DNA from: CAWGOF01 sp963824225
GTDB lineage: Bacteria; Acidobacteriota; Polarisedimenticolia; Polarisedimenticolales; Polarisedimenticolaceae
Assembly (NCBI GenBank): GCA_963824225.1
Contig: CAWGOF010000003.1
Span: 1,736,001-1,800,000, forward strand
Length of the DNA: 64,000 nucleotides
Reading direction: 5' to 3'
The notes under the pieces were generated by a model. The model searched no databases. It was not told the DNA's origin and was given only the letters and a program-made list of their open reading frames with translations. This document shows, in pieces, positions 1 through 7,895 of the stretch. Position numbers and translations under genes: made by a program. Numbering within the stretch: position 1 is the stretch's first letter; the number at the start of each line of letters is the position of its first letter.

Positions 1-8
1 AACGCTGA

Positions 9-269
9 TCACTCCGTGGGCGGACACCAGACGTCGAGGCAGTAGATCTGCCCACACGTCCGGTACGGCGTGATGATCCCCCAGTTGACCGATTCGCCGC
101 AGCACCCCGTTCCGCGCTGCCCGACGACCGTCTTCTTTGCGGCCGTCGCATAGTAGGTGCACACGCCGAGGAACGCCTGGGTCTGTGGCAGCGTCGACAC
201 GTAGACGCTGATCCCGACGAGCAGGGTGATGACCGCGATCGCCGTCCGGGCCCAGAACCGTCGCTTCAT
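9..269 (-). CDS. small secreted Cys-containing protein, DUF6289-like
   Basis: An 86-residue protein with a lysine/arginine start and one hydrophobic segment (residues about 8-28) that looks like a signal peptide. The mature part carries a YYATAAKKTVVGQ stretch, then a CCGES pair and a late C..IYCLDVWC cluster. This resembles the DUF6289 group of small exported proteins (YY.DA...VVG..., a central Cys, then G..T.Y), which I recall only from its pattern. The ATG is preceded by GGGGGAG about six bases upstream. It has no operon partner upstream inside the window; the next gene on this strand ends separately. Function is unknown; a secreted peptide or lantipeptide-like precursor is possible but nothing nearby would modify it. 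Confidence 0.65.
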   Translation of the reverse strand: MKRRFWARTAIAVITLLVGISVYVSTLPQTQAFLGVCTYYATAAKKTVVGQRGTGCCGESVNWGIITPYRTCGQIYCLDVWCPPTE

Positions 270-338
270 TGGACTCCCCCACGCGCCCGAGCCGCACGCG
301 GCCGCGGACGCCCGAAAAGACCACCCCGAGGTGGTACG

Positions 339-866
339 TCAGTAGCGCCCAGGATAGGAAGCGCGGCGCCCTGTGACAAGCCCCGCCGAGGGGAGCGGCT
401 CCTGCCCCCCGCGCTCGAAGTCGACGCCGTCGACCTTCCACTCGCTCCCGTACCGTCGCAGGACGACGCGCAGCGTGGCCTCGCCGTTCTCGAACTGCCC
501 CGTGAACTCCGCCGTGACTCGAGCCGGGGCACCGAGGTGCTTCTGGTAGCCCACGCCCCTCATCTTGAGCGACTGGTGCGGACCGAGCGCATCCCTCATC
601 CGCAAGAGGTGGTCCTGGAACTCCTCGAGCGTGTCCTCCTTCCGCCACTCGTCGCCGATCGTTTGGTACGCCTCGTCGAACGCCCCCCGATCCACGAGGC
701 TCAAGAAGCTGTCGACGATCGGGAGGAAGTCCGAGCGCCCGCGGCCGAAGAGCACGACGAGGAACACGACACCCGCCGCAGCGGCCGCGAAAACGGCGCC
801 GCAGCCGACGAGGATCCAACCCCACACCGTCCGGGAACGAGAATCGGGAGGAAGGCGACTCGACAC
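339..866 (-). CDS. membrane-anchored protein with DUF4019/DUF3887-like domain
   Basis: 175 residues. A single strongly hydrophobic helix lies at about residues 13-40 (GWILVGCGAVFAAAAAGVV within it), followed by an extracytoplasmic domain. That domain starts FLSLVDRGAFDEAYQTIGDEW and later has VTAEFTGQFENGEATLRVV, the layout of DUF4019/DUF3887 NTF2-like domains, which are exported and of unknown role. The start is a GTG ten bases after the stop of the upstream glycosyltransferase, so the two probably share a transcript. No clear Shine-Dalgarno is visible, which fits coupling. The assignment to a named DUF is by eye and moderate. Confidence 0.7.
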   Translation of the reverse strand: MSSRLPPDSRSRTVWGWILVGCGAVFAAAAAGVVFLVVLFGRGRSDFLPIVDSFLSLVDRGAFDEAYQTIGDEWRKEDTLEEFQDHLLRMRDALGPHQSLKMRGVGYQKHLGAPARVTAEFTGQFENGEATLRVVLRRYGSEWKVDGVDFERGGQEPLPSAGLVTGRRASYPGRY

Positions 867-876
867 GGCGGCCAGT

Positions 877-2070
877 TTAGCGTGACAGCATGCGGTCGTA
901 CTGGCTCAGGTAGCGCTCCCCCGCCGCTTCGAGCGAGAACTCGCGAGCGGCACGCTCCCGCGCGCTCCGCCCCATTTGCGAGAGCAGGGCGGGATCGGAC
1001 CATAGCTCCGCCATTCGGTCGGCCATCGCCCGGGCGTCGCCGCGCGGAACCAGATAGCCCGTCACGCCGTCGACGACGGTCGTCGCCGAGCCGCCGCAGG
1101 CGGTGCTGACGACCGGAACGCCGCTGGCCATGGCCTCGAGAATGACGATGCCCAGCCCCTCCTGATCCGACGGCAGCACGAACAGCGACGAGGAGCGAAA
1201 GAGCTGCGCGAGCTCGGAGCGCGGCAGCCGCTCGCGAAACTCCGTGTGCCCGCGGACCCCGGCCACCTCGGCCGCGCGCCAGTCCGAGCGCGTTGGGGGC
1301 GTGTTCCCGGCGAGCACGAGTCGTGGCGCGTCCGGCGCTCGCTGCCTGAGCCGTGCGTAGGCCTCGAACAGCAGCGGCAGGTTCTTGCGCGGATCGTCGA
1401 ACCGGCCGACGCAGAGGATCGGGCCGTCTCGCGGGGGTGCAGCCGTCGGTCGGAACACCTGTGTGTCGACCCCCTGGGGTGCAAGAAGCACCTCCGCCTG
1501 CGGCGCATGCCGTCGCACGTGCGCGACCATCTCCGAGTTGAGCGCGAAGATGGTATCGATGCGACGCAGCGCAGCCCGTTCGAGCCGTGCCGTGACCCGC
1601 GTCATCAACCAGTGCCACCCCATGTAGGGTGTCCAGCGTGCCGCGAGCTTCTTCCGTCGCTCCTCCTTCACGAGCGCGGCCACCTGCACGGCGAGTGGCT
1701 TCGAGACGTGGCGCGCCACGAGGGCCCAAGCTGGCGATCCGGCGATGATCTGGACGAGATCGCAACCCTCGAGCCGCCCGGTCAGCACGCGCCGCGATCG
1801 ATAGCGCTGGAACTCCAGCTCGGCGAGGAAGGCACCGACGTGGGACGCCTCGCGGCCATTCCAGCGTACGCTGTCGACGCGGACACCGCGCCACCAGGAT
1901 GCAGGACCGAGGATGCGCACGCTCGCCGCATCGCGTGACGAGTAGGCGAGCGAGAACAGCTCGACGGCGTAGCGTTGCGAGCGTTCGATCGTCTCGCACA
2001 AGAACCTGGCCGTCGATTCGATCCCCCCGCCGTGCGTCAGAAACGGGACGACGAGGCCGATGCGCGGCAT
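877..2070 (-). CDS. glycosyltransferase, GT4 family (GT-B fold)
   Basis: 397 residues, the usual length for GT4 enzymes. The N-terminal half starts RIGLVVPFLTHGGGIEST, the acceptor-side Rossmann domain with its glycine-rich loop. The C-terminal half has ILCVGRFDDPRKNLPLLFEA followed by SLFVLPSDQEGLGIVILEAM, including the E(x7)E nucleotide-sugar signature, then GVPVVST and DGVTGYLVP. It should transfer a sugar from a nucleotide donor to a lipid or glycan acceptor at the cytoplasmic face; donor and acceptor cannot be read from the sequence. I chose the ATG at 2070 because GAGGAGG lies just upstream and homology-like sequence begins immediately; the frame stays open further upstream without recognisable sequence. 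No other polysaccharide genes adjoin it. Confidence 0.9.
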   Translation of the reverse strand: MPRIGLVVPFLTHGGGIESTARFLCETIERSQRYAVELFSLAYSSRDAASVRILGPASWWRGVRVDSVRWNGREASHVGAFLAELEFQRYRSRRVLTGRLEGCDLVQIIAGSPAWALVARHVSKPLAVQVAALVKEERRKKLAARWTPYMGWHWLMTRVTARLERAALRRIDTIFALNSEMVAHVRRHAPQAEVLLAPQGVDTQVFRPTAAPPRDGPILCVGRFDDPRKNLPLLFEAYARLRQRAPDAPRLVLAGNTPPTRSDWRAAEVAGVRGHTEFRERLPRSELAQLFRSSSLFVLPSDQEGLGIVILEAMASGVPVVSTACGGSATTVVDGVTGYLVPRGDARAMADRMAELWSDPALLSQMGRSARERAAREFSLEAAGERYLSQYDRMLSR

Positions 2071-2217
2071 CGTGAGCGACCCCTCCTCGCGCCACTGTAT
2101 GCGATATTCCCCGAGGCGGCGGGATCGGCGGTTGCTGACGTAGAATGGGACGGCCGGACGATCTCGGGTCCTCGTTCGGCGATGACAGCAAATAGCTCGG
2201 ACGGCAGGAGGGGGATG

Positions 2218-2727
2218 ATGTTCCTGCGAATCACAATGGTCGTAGTGCTGTCGTTCATCGTCGGGCCGATGCTGCTGGCGGGTTCGGCGGCCCTCGACGA
2301 GAAGAATGGCTTCCGCGACTTGACGTTTGGCGATGAGGTTGATTCCGTGGCTGGACTCAGCCCGGTCGATGGCGAAGGCGCGGACTCCACGTGGTACGTG
2401 AGAGAGAGTGACTCGATGAGCGTCGGCTCGGCGACACTCACATCGATCCGGTACAACTTCTACAAGGGACAGCTCGCCGTCGTGCAACTGACAGCTGCCG
2501 ACTCCGATTGTGATGCCCTGCAGGAGACGCTGCGGGACAGTTACGGCAAGGGCAGCAAGACGAGCAAGCTGGTCCCGAGATCGTGGTGGATCGGGTCGCT
2601 CGTCTCGATGTCCTACGAGAAGACCGGCGAGACCTGCGAGGTCTACTTCCTGAGCAAGCCGATCGGCGATCAGAAGGACGCCGACTTGAAGCAGGCGGGG
2701 GGGAAGGCGACGACCGGGGGGCTGTGA
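2218..2727 (+). CDS. exported protein of unknown function
   Basis: 169 residues. It begins with a hydrophobic export signal (MFLRITMVVVLSFIVGPMLL) followed by LAGSAALDEKNGFRDLTFGD, a beginning typical of small periplasmic proteins that report calculated fluxes or bind ligands. Two Cys occur in the mature part (SDCDALQ and ETCEVYF), possibly a disulfide. Two ATG codons sit side by side at 2215 and 2218; AGGAGG at 2206-2211 is better spaced from the second. It is divergent from the glycosyltransferase, with 147 bases between them holding both promoters. No enzyme motif is visible. Confidence 0.75.
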   Translation: MFLRITMVVVLSFIVGPMLLAGSAALDEKNGFRDLTFGDEVDSVAGLSPVDGEGADSTWYVRESDSMSVGSATLTSIRYNFYKGQLAVVQLTAADSDCDALQETLRDSYGKGSKTSKLVPRSWWIGSLVSMSYEKTGETCEVYFLSKPIGDQKDADLKQAGGKATTGGL

Positions 2728-2801
2728 CCCCTGCGCCCGTGCGCTAGTGTACTGCCCGCCCGGGAGGGGTATGCTCCTCCACAAGGCGGGGGTGGCCGCA
2801 C

Positions 2802-4889
2802 GTGGCCGACGAGTTTCTCGACGTCATCCAGAACGAGGCGCGTCTCGCTGCGCTGCGGCGGACGTCGCTTCTCGATTCCCCGCCCGAGGAGGCGTTCGAC
2901 CGGCTGACACGCATGGCGACGTCCGTGCTCCACGTGCCGGTCGCGCTCGTCTCGCTGGTCGACCGCGACCGGCAGTTCTTCAAGAGTGAGTGCGGGCTGG
3001 GCCAGCAGTTCGCCAACTGGCGCTCGAACCCGCTGACCTACTCGTTCTGCAAATTCACCGTGGGGCTACGAGAGCCGTTCGTCGTCCCCGACGCCCGGCA
3101 GGATCCACGTCTCGCGCATTACCCCACGGTCGTCGAGCTCGGGGTGATCGCGTACGCCGGGATCCCGCTCATGACCTCCGAGGGACACCCGCTCGGCACG
3201 TTCTGCGTCGTGGACACGCAGCCTCGCGACTGGACGGAGGAGGACGTCGGCGTCCTCCGCGTCCTCGCGACCTGCGCGATGTCGGAGATCGAGCTACGGC
3301 GCCTGGTGGACGAGCTGCGGACCCACGCCACGAGCCTGCAAGACGTCGTGGACTCTCGCACCGCCTTGCTCCGGGAGGCCGAGGAGCGCCAGCGTGTCCT
3401 GCTCGAGGTCAACAACGCCGTCGTCAACTGTCTCAGCCGTGATTGTCTATTCGCAGCGACCGCGACCGCAGTCGCGCGCGTGATCCCCTACGACCGTGCC
3501 GCGCTCGTCCTTCACGATCCCGTTCGGGACGTGTTCACGGTCTTGGGAGTGGCGGGCACCGTGCCGTCTCCCCCCATCATCCCGCTCGGGCAAGAGTGGC
3601 CGCGGCACGGCAGCCGCGCCGGCTGGGTTCTCGATCACCGCGCGCCGCTCCTCACACCGGAGATGCGGGATCCGCCTTCCTTCGTCGAGCACTCGGCGCT
3701 CGTCCAAGAGGGCCTGCACGCCGCCGTCTCCGTTCCGCTGCTCGCCAAGGGCAAGATCCTCGGGACGCTGAACGTGGCGAGCCGCGTGCCGAGCCGCTAC
3801 GGCGAGGCCGAGACCTCGCTCCTCGCGGCGATCGGCGAGCAGGTGGCGCTCGCGCTCGAGAACTTGCTGGCCTACGAGGAGATCGCCGCCCTCAAGGCGC
3901 GCCTCGAGGTCGAGAACCAGTACCTGCAGGAGGAGGTCCGGTCCGAGGTCGCCTTCGGCGACGTCGTCGGGGAGTCGGCGGCGATCCTCGCCGTCCTGGC
4001 GAGCGTGCGCAAGGTGGCGGGGACCGAGTCCACCGTGCTGGTCACCGGCGAGACGGGCACCGGGAAAGAGGTCATCGTTCGCGCGATCCACGCTCTGAGC
4101 CGGCGGAAGGGCAAGCTCCTGGTGAAGGTGAACTGCGCCGCGCTTCCGGCAGGCGTGATCGAGAGCGAGCTGTTCGGTCACGAGAAGGGGGCGTTCACCG
4201 GCGCGCTCACACGCAAGGCCGGCCGGTTCGAGCTGGCCAACGGCGGCACCTTGTTCCTCGACGAGGTCGGCGACCTTCCGTTGGAGCTGCAGGGGAAGCT
4301 TCTGCGCGTCTTGCAAGAGGGCGAGTTCGAGCGCGTCGGCGGGACGCAAACGTTGAAGGTCGATGTGCGGCTGATCGCGGCTACCAATCGCGACCTCGAG
4401 CGTGCCGTGGGCGAGGAGCGTTTCCGCGCCGACCTGTACTACCGTCTGAACGTCTTCCCCATCGCGATCCCGCCGCTGCGAGCGCGCCGCCAGGACATCG
4501 CGCGCCTGGCCCGGCATTTCGTGATGCTCCACGCCTCGAAGATGGGCAAGCCCGTGGGCAAGCTGACCGCGGACGTGCTCGACAGGCTGACCGCCTACCC
4601 GTGGCCCGGGAACGTGCGCGAGCTGCAGAACGTCATCGAGCGGGCGGTCATCCTGTCGCCGCCCGGCCGCTTCGTTCTCGGCGACCTGGCGACGCACGGG
4701 CCGCCACGCGCGAACGCGGGGACCCCGGCGCGGAGCCTCGAGGAGATCGAGCGCCAGCACATCGTCGCGGTGCTCGAGGAGACCGGCTGGCGCGTCAGCG
4801 GCGAGTGCGGGGCGGCCAAGGTCTTGGGCCTCAAGCGCACGACGCTCGAGGCCCGCATGAAGAAGCTCGGCATCGAGCGACGTTCCTGA
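2802..4889 (+). CDS. sigma-54-dependent transcriptional activator, GAF-GAF-AAA-Fis (FhlA-like)
   Basis: 695 residues starting at GTG. Residues about 1-170 form a first GAF domain (VALVSLVDRDRQFFKSECG, FVVPDARQDPRL, GIPL). Residues about 200-350 form a second (VIPYDRAALVL, AAVSVPLLAKGKILGTLNV). A short coiled linker leads to the AAA+ ATPase: Walker A GETGTGKE near 415, the sigma-54 contact loop GAFTGA near 463, Walker B GGTLFLDE near 481 and the sensor region around AATNRD. A Fis-type helix-turn-helix closes the protein (AAKVLGLKRTTLEARMKKL). It should bind an upstream enhancer and remodel RNA polymerase-sigma-54 in response to a small molecule sensed by the GAF domains. A matching sigma-54 promoter lies 44 bases past its stop, so the next genes are the likely target. 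Confidence 0.96.
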   Translation: MADEFLDVIQNEARLAALRRTSLLDSPPEEAFDRLTRMATSVLHVPVALVSLVDRDRQFFKSECGLGQQFANWRSNPLTYSFCKFTVGLREPFVVPDARQDPRLAHYPTVVELGVIAYAGIPLMTSEGHPLGTFCVVDTQPRDWTEEDVGVLRVLATCAMSEIELRRLVDELRTHATSLQDVVDSRTALLREAEERQRVLLEVNNAVVNCLSRDCLFAATATAVARVIPYDRAALVLHDPVRDVFTVLGVAGTVPSPPIIPLGQEWPRHGSRAGWVLDHRAPLLTPEMRDPPSFVEHSALVQEGLHAAVSVPLLAKGKILGTLNVASRVPSRYGEAETSLLAAIGEQVALALENLLAYEEIAALKARLEVENQYLQEEVRSEVAFGDVVGESAAILAVLASVRKVAGTESTVLVTGETGTGKEVIVRAIHALSRRKGKLLVKVNCAALPAGVIESELFGHEKGAFTGALTRKAGRFELANGGTLFLDEVGDLPLELQGKLLRVLQEGEFERVGGTQTLKVDVRLIAATNRDLERAVGEERFRADLYYRLNVFPIAIPPLRARRQDIARLARHFVMLHASKMGKPVGKLTADVLDRLTAYPWPGNVRELQNVIERAVILSPPGRFVLGDLATHGPPRANAGTPARSLEEIERQHIVAVLEETGWRVSGECGAAKVLGLKRTTLEARMKKLGIERRS

Positions 4890-4902
4890 TCGCCTCGCCG
4901 AC

Positions 4903-4937
4903 TGCCATCCCTTCGGCATTCTGCCAACGGGATGGCA
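4903..4937. repeat. perfect 9-bp inverted repeat between activator and sigma-54 promoter
   Basis: TGCCATCCC (4903-4911) and GGGATGGCA (4929-4937) are exact inverted copies around a 17-base spacer. The left arm is 14 bases past the activator's stop; the right arm overlaps the -24 element of the sigma-54 promoter. It could be the terminator of the activator transcript, or an operator whose occupation would block the promoter. There is no T-run after it. Confidence 0.6.
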
Positions 4938-4948
4938 TCCGACTTGCC
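4933..4948 (+). promoter_or_regulatory. sigma-54 (-24/-12) promoter
   Basis: TGGCATCCGACTTGCC has GG at 4934-4935 and GC at 4946-4947, exactly ten bases between them, the diagnostic spacing. It matches the TGGCAC-N5-TTGC consensus at all but one position. The expected transcription start is near 4959, giving a leader of about 120 bases before the STAS gene at 5078. Its position directly after a sigma-54 activator gene supports it. Confidence 0.7.
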
Positions 4949-5077
4949 GCGGCTGACGCCGCTCCTCCGTCCGACCAGCAGCGCTAGCCGAATCGATTCA
5001 ACCGCTTACGTCGTCGAGTGGCGACTCGATCGAGCCTGGCACGACGCGTGCCCTAAGGCAGGTCGAGGATCGACACG

Positions 5078-5365
5078 ATGTTACGCATCACACGCGAGCG
5101 CGAAACGAGCGCAAGAGCCACGCTGAGACTCGAGGGCTTCGTCGCCGCGGACTGGGCCAACCTGCTCGAGCAAGTGTGCCTCGGTCTCGTTCGCGAAGGC
5201 AACGCGGTGACCCTCGATCTGACGGGCGTCCGACGCGTCGACTGTGCCGGTGTCGAAGCGCTCGAGCGACTCGGACGAGCGGGCGTCGAGATCCACTGTC
5301 CGCCGGGCCCGGTCGCCGGGCTGCTCGAGGCGGAAGGCATCCGAATGAGTCCATCCACTCCATGA
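5078..5365 (+). CDS. STAS-domain-like small protein
   Basis: 95 residues. The core reads AVTLDLTGVRRVDCAGVEALERL, the characteristic STAS strand-turn-helix seen in anti-anti-sigma factors and lipid-transport MlaB proteins. The DCAGVEAL segment is where the phosphorylatable Ser of SpoIIAA normally sits (D[ST]xG); here that position is Cys (DCAG), so classic phospho-switching looks unlikely. It should act by protein-protein contact. It is the first gene after the sigma-54 promoter and its stop is 14 bases before the start of the next gene, so the two form an operon. A regulatory antagonist role is inferred. Confidence 0.7.
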   Translation: MLRITRERETSARATLRLEGFVAADWANLLEQVCLGLVREGNAVTLDLTGVRRVDCAGVEALERLGRAGVEIHCPPGPVAGLLEAEGIRMSPSTP

Positions 5366-5379
5366 AAGGAGAACCCGTC

Positions 5380-6624
5380 ATGCACGCACTCAGCCGGAAA
5401 CTTCTCGTGCTCGTCGGCCTCGCGGTCGTAGGGCTCGCGCTCGACGCATCGGCGTCGCCGTCGTTCAACCGGTTTCGGATCGGAGGCAACCCGCTCCGCT
5501 TCAAGAAGGGTCTTGCGCCGCAGGTGCGCATCACCTCGCCGCTCGATGGATCGCTCATCGCGCAAGGCGACGGCCGTCTCGGATCGGGCGATCCGAACGG
5601 CTCGGGGTTCGCGATCGTCGCCGAGATCGAGACGCGCGGCACCGGCGTGACCGTCGACGAGGACGTGAACATCCGCCACGTCGACCAACTGTTCGGCCTG
5701 AACCCGCAGTTCCCCGGGCTGCTCGTGTTCATCGACGAAGACCTGATCACGCCCGACGGAACGATCATCCCGGCCAACACCAATCTGGGCCCGCTGTTCA
5801 ACATCGCAGGCACCGACGACAGCCCCGGTCCCGGCGTGACGATCTGGGCCGGATGGCACGTGCTCGAGTCGATCCGCCCTCCGGACGGCGCCTTCAACGT
5901 CACCGTCGCGGTCATCGACGACGAGGGCCGCACCGCGTTCGATCGGGTGAGCGTGAACGTCGACGAGTCGGTGACCGAGCGCTTCGGTACGTCGGGCAAC
6001 GGCCTGACCCAGAACCCCGGCGACCGGAACCGAGTGGCCGGCGGCACCGCGCCGATCGTCGAGATCATCGCCCCGCGCGAGCCGAGCGCCGTGACCTTCG
6101 GCGAGGCACCGCCCAACGGATCGCTGCACTACATCCAGGTCAACGTCATCGACAGGGAGGGCGACGTGGTCGTGGACGAGCTGGGCTCCTCGGACGGCCT
6201 GGTCGATCCGGCAAGCGACAATCTCGCGGCCCAGCTCGGGCGCATCGACGATCCCGCCGCGGGCGTCGGCAATCTGAACCGCAACGTGCCGGGCTTCGAC
6301 TTCCGCTTCAGCGTGCCCTCCGGGGCGGCCGGCGGGAACGCGGACGTGAACGTCGCGCGGGTGTTCAACGTGGCGGGCAGCGAAGTCATCCTCCTGGAAG
6401 ACGGCACGCCGGCGGTGCGCACCGTCCTCAACTGGGTCGTCGGGGCGCCGTTCGTCGGCAGCGCCCGCACGGAGAACTTCGTGACGTTCACGGCGACCGT
6501 GACCGACGCGAACGGCAATCAGGGCATCGCCACGCGCACGTTCCAGCTGACCGACTCCGCGGCCAACGGCCAGGGGCTGACGCCGCAGCCGGATGGTCTC
6601 GGCGTCCTGGGCATCGGCCACTGA
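5380..6624 (+). CDS. secreted Ig/cadherin-like repeat protein
   Basis: 414 residues with a clear signal peptide (hydrophobic core LLVLVGLAVVGLALDASA). The mature part contains at least two beta-rich stretches that open the same way, VRITSPLDGSLI and VEIIAPREPSAV, and close with FDRVSVNVDES and TFQLTDSA. This is the rhythm of bacterial Ig-like or cadherin-like domains. No catalytic motif or membrane anchor is visible, so it may be a surface or matrix protein. The ATG at 5380 was chosen over one at 5362 because AAAGGAG sits seven bases upstream. It probably shares the sigma-54 transcript with the STAS gene. Confidence 0.75.
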   Translation: MHALSRKLLVLVGLAVVGLALDASASPSFNRFRIGGNPLRFKKGLAPQVRITSPLDGSLIAQGDGRLGSGDPNGSGFAIVAEIETRGTGVTVDEDVNIRHVDQLFGLNPQFPGLLVFIDEDLITPDGTIIPANTNLGPLFNIAGTDDSPGPGVTIWAGWHVLESIRPPDGAFNVTVAVIDDEGRTAFDRVSVNVDESVTERFGTSGNGLTQNPGDRNRVAGGTAPIVEIIAPREPSAVTFGEAPPNGSLHYIQVNVIDREGDVVVDELGSSDGLVDPASDNLAAQLGRIDDPAAGVGNLNRNVPGFDFRFSVPSGAAGGNADVNVARVFNVAGSEVILLEDGTPAVRTVLNWVVGAPFVGSARTENFVTFTATVTDANGNQGIATRTFQLTDSAANGQGLTPQPDGLGVLGIGH

Positions 6625-6636
6625 CTTCGATCCGAG

Positions 6637-6674
6637 TTCAGGCGACCGCCGAGCTTCGATCGGCGGCGCCTGAA
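6637..6674. terminator. bidirectional hairpin terminator
   Basis: The sequence folds into a 15-bp stem with one bulged A: TTCAGGCG-A-CCGCCGA pairs with TCGGCGGCGCCTGAA around the loop GCTTCGA. It lies 12 bases after the stop at 6624 on the plus strand and 21 bases after the stop at 6696 on the minus strand, between convergent genes. No T-run follows on either strand. Confidence 0.8.
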
Positions 6675-6695
6675 CCGCCACATGCCGCTAGCAGC

Positions 6696-7859
6696 TCATG
6701 GGTTGCGCACGCAGTCGTAGGTCAGCGGGATTCGCGCACCGCCGTCGATCATGACGAAGTCGGTCACGCGGATCGCGGCGAGGCCCGTCGAGCCGCTGGG
6801 GAGGACATCGCCCCACTTGGCGACGGTGAACCGATCGCTCGCCGCCGTGAGAGCGATGTTGCCGCCGTCGGCGAGGATCATCCCGTACTTCTGCAGGGCG
6901 CGGGCGATGATCCGGCTCCCTTCGTCCGGCAACGACGCGAGCGGATAGTCGCTGCGCAGGCGCAGCCGCGCGCCATAGGGCGGCATGCCGAGGCCCGACG
7001 GCGCGCCCGCGTGCGTCGCCGGGTGGACGTAGACGCCGGTCTGCATGCGCGAGTTGGGAAGGATGAAGCGGATCGCGTGGCGGATCGCTCCGGCCTGTAG
7101 CTCGTCCGCGGTGAACAGGAGCGGCGCGATCGGCATCCCCGCCGCATCGGCGCTCGTGCACTGCTCCCCGCGACCGGAGGGCGGATAGATCCGATCGACG
7201 TCCCAGATCGCGAGGCATCCGCCGAGGAACCCGGTGGACGTGATGTGGGCGCGCCACATCTCGAACAGCCGGTTCGTCGGCTGGTGGTAGACGATCAGAT
7301 GACAGTCGCCGTCGCCCACGCAGGCGTACCCGGACTCGCCCTCGAGCGCCCCGCCCGGGGGAACGGGCACCGGCGCGAGATCGCAATCGGGGGTGTAGAA
7401 GTCCCCAGTGGGCTCGAACGTCTGGAACGGAGCCTGCACATCCGCGTCGAGCACGACGATCGAGAAATCGATCTGTAGCCGCCCGTTTCCGAAGCCCCCG
7501 GCCGCTGCGAGGTTCGCGAGGATGGTGCTCGACTGCGGATCGACCGGCTCGTTCGAGATATCGCGCGTCCAGAACGGAGCGACCGTGACCTCGTAGAGGG
7601 ACAGGCTCCCCGCCGGCGGGTCGTCGGTCCACGACGTCACCGTCGTCGTCCCGAGAGCGTTCGAGACGCCGGCGTTCGGCGCGAACTTCGTCGACCGGTA
7701 GACCGTGTAGGGTCCCGGCGGCGCGCCGGACCAGGTCAGCACGACCTCGCCGGGAATCGCGCCGCGTCCAACGGACAGCACGATGCCGTCCGAGGCCCCG
7801 AGCGCCGGGGCCGGAACCATCAGCAGAAGCAGCAGGCAGAGACGCGGCCTCGTGACCAC
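6696..7859 (-). CDS. secreted protein with fibronectin-like domain and SADAAG/YGM-type domain
   Basis: 387 residues. Signal peptide at residues 1-22 (LCLLLLLMVPAPALG), then a short fibronectin-like domain (VVLTWSGAPPGPYTVYRST). The rest matches a pattern I recall from many uncharacterised secreted proteins: FEMWRAHIT, CTSADAAGMPIAP, GAIRHAIRFILPNSR, MPPYGARLRLRSDY and IIARALQKYGMILADGGN in that order. Those proteins have no defined activity that I know of; a carbohydrate-associated role is a guess. The gene lies 36 bases downstream of the next gene on the same strand and probably shares its transcript. Confidence 0.8.
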   Translation of the reverse strand: MVTRPRLCLLLLLMVPAPALGASDGIVLSVGRGAIPGEVVLTWSGAPPGPYTVYRSTKFAPNAGVSNALGTTTVTSWTDDPPAGSLSLYEVTVAPFWTRDISNEPVDPQSSTILANLAAAGGFGNGRLQIDFSIVVLDADVQAPFQTFEPTGDFYTPDCDLAPVPVPPGGALEGESGYACVGDGDCHLIVYHQPTNRLFEMWRAHITSTGFLGGCLAIWDVDRIYPPSGRGEQCTSADAAGMPIAPLLFTADELQAGAIRHAIRFILPNSRMQTGVYVHPATHAGAPSGLGMPPYGARLRLRSDYPLASLPDEGSRIIARALQKYGMILADGGNIALTAASDRFTVAKWGDVLPSGSTGLAAIRVTDFVMIDGGARIPLTYDCVRNP

Positions 7860-7895
7860 GCCTGAAATGTAGCCTCAGGCGGCGCTCGTGGCCGG

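Noticed and set aside
2215..2217. ATG at 2215 as start of the exported protein
   Set aside because: AGGAGG ends only three bases before it; the next ATG (2218) has better spacing. The choice changes one residue.
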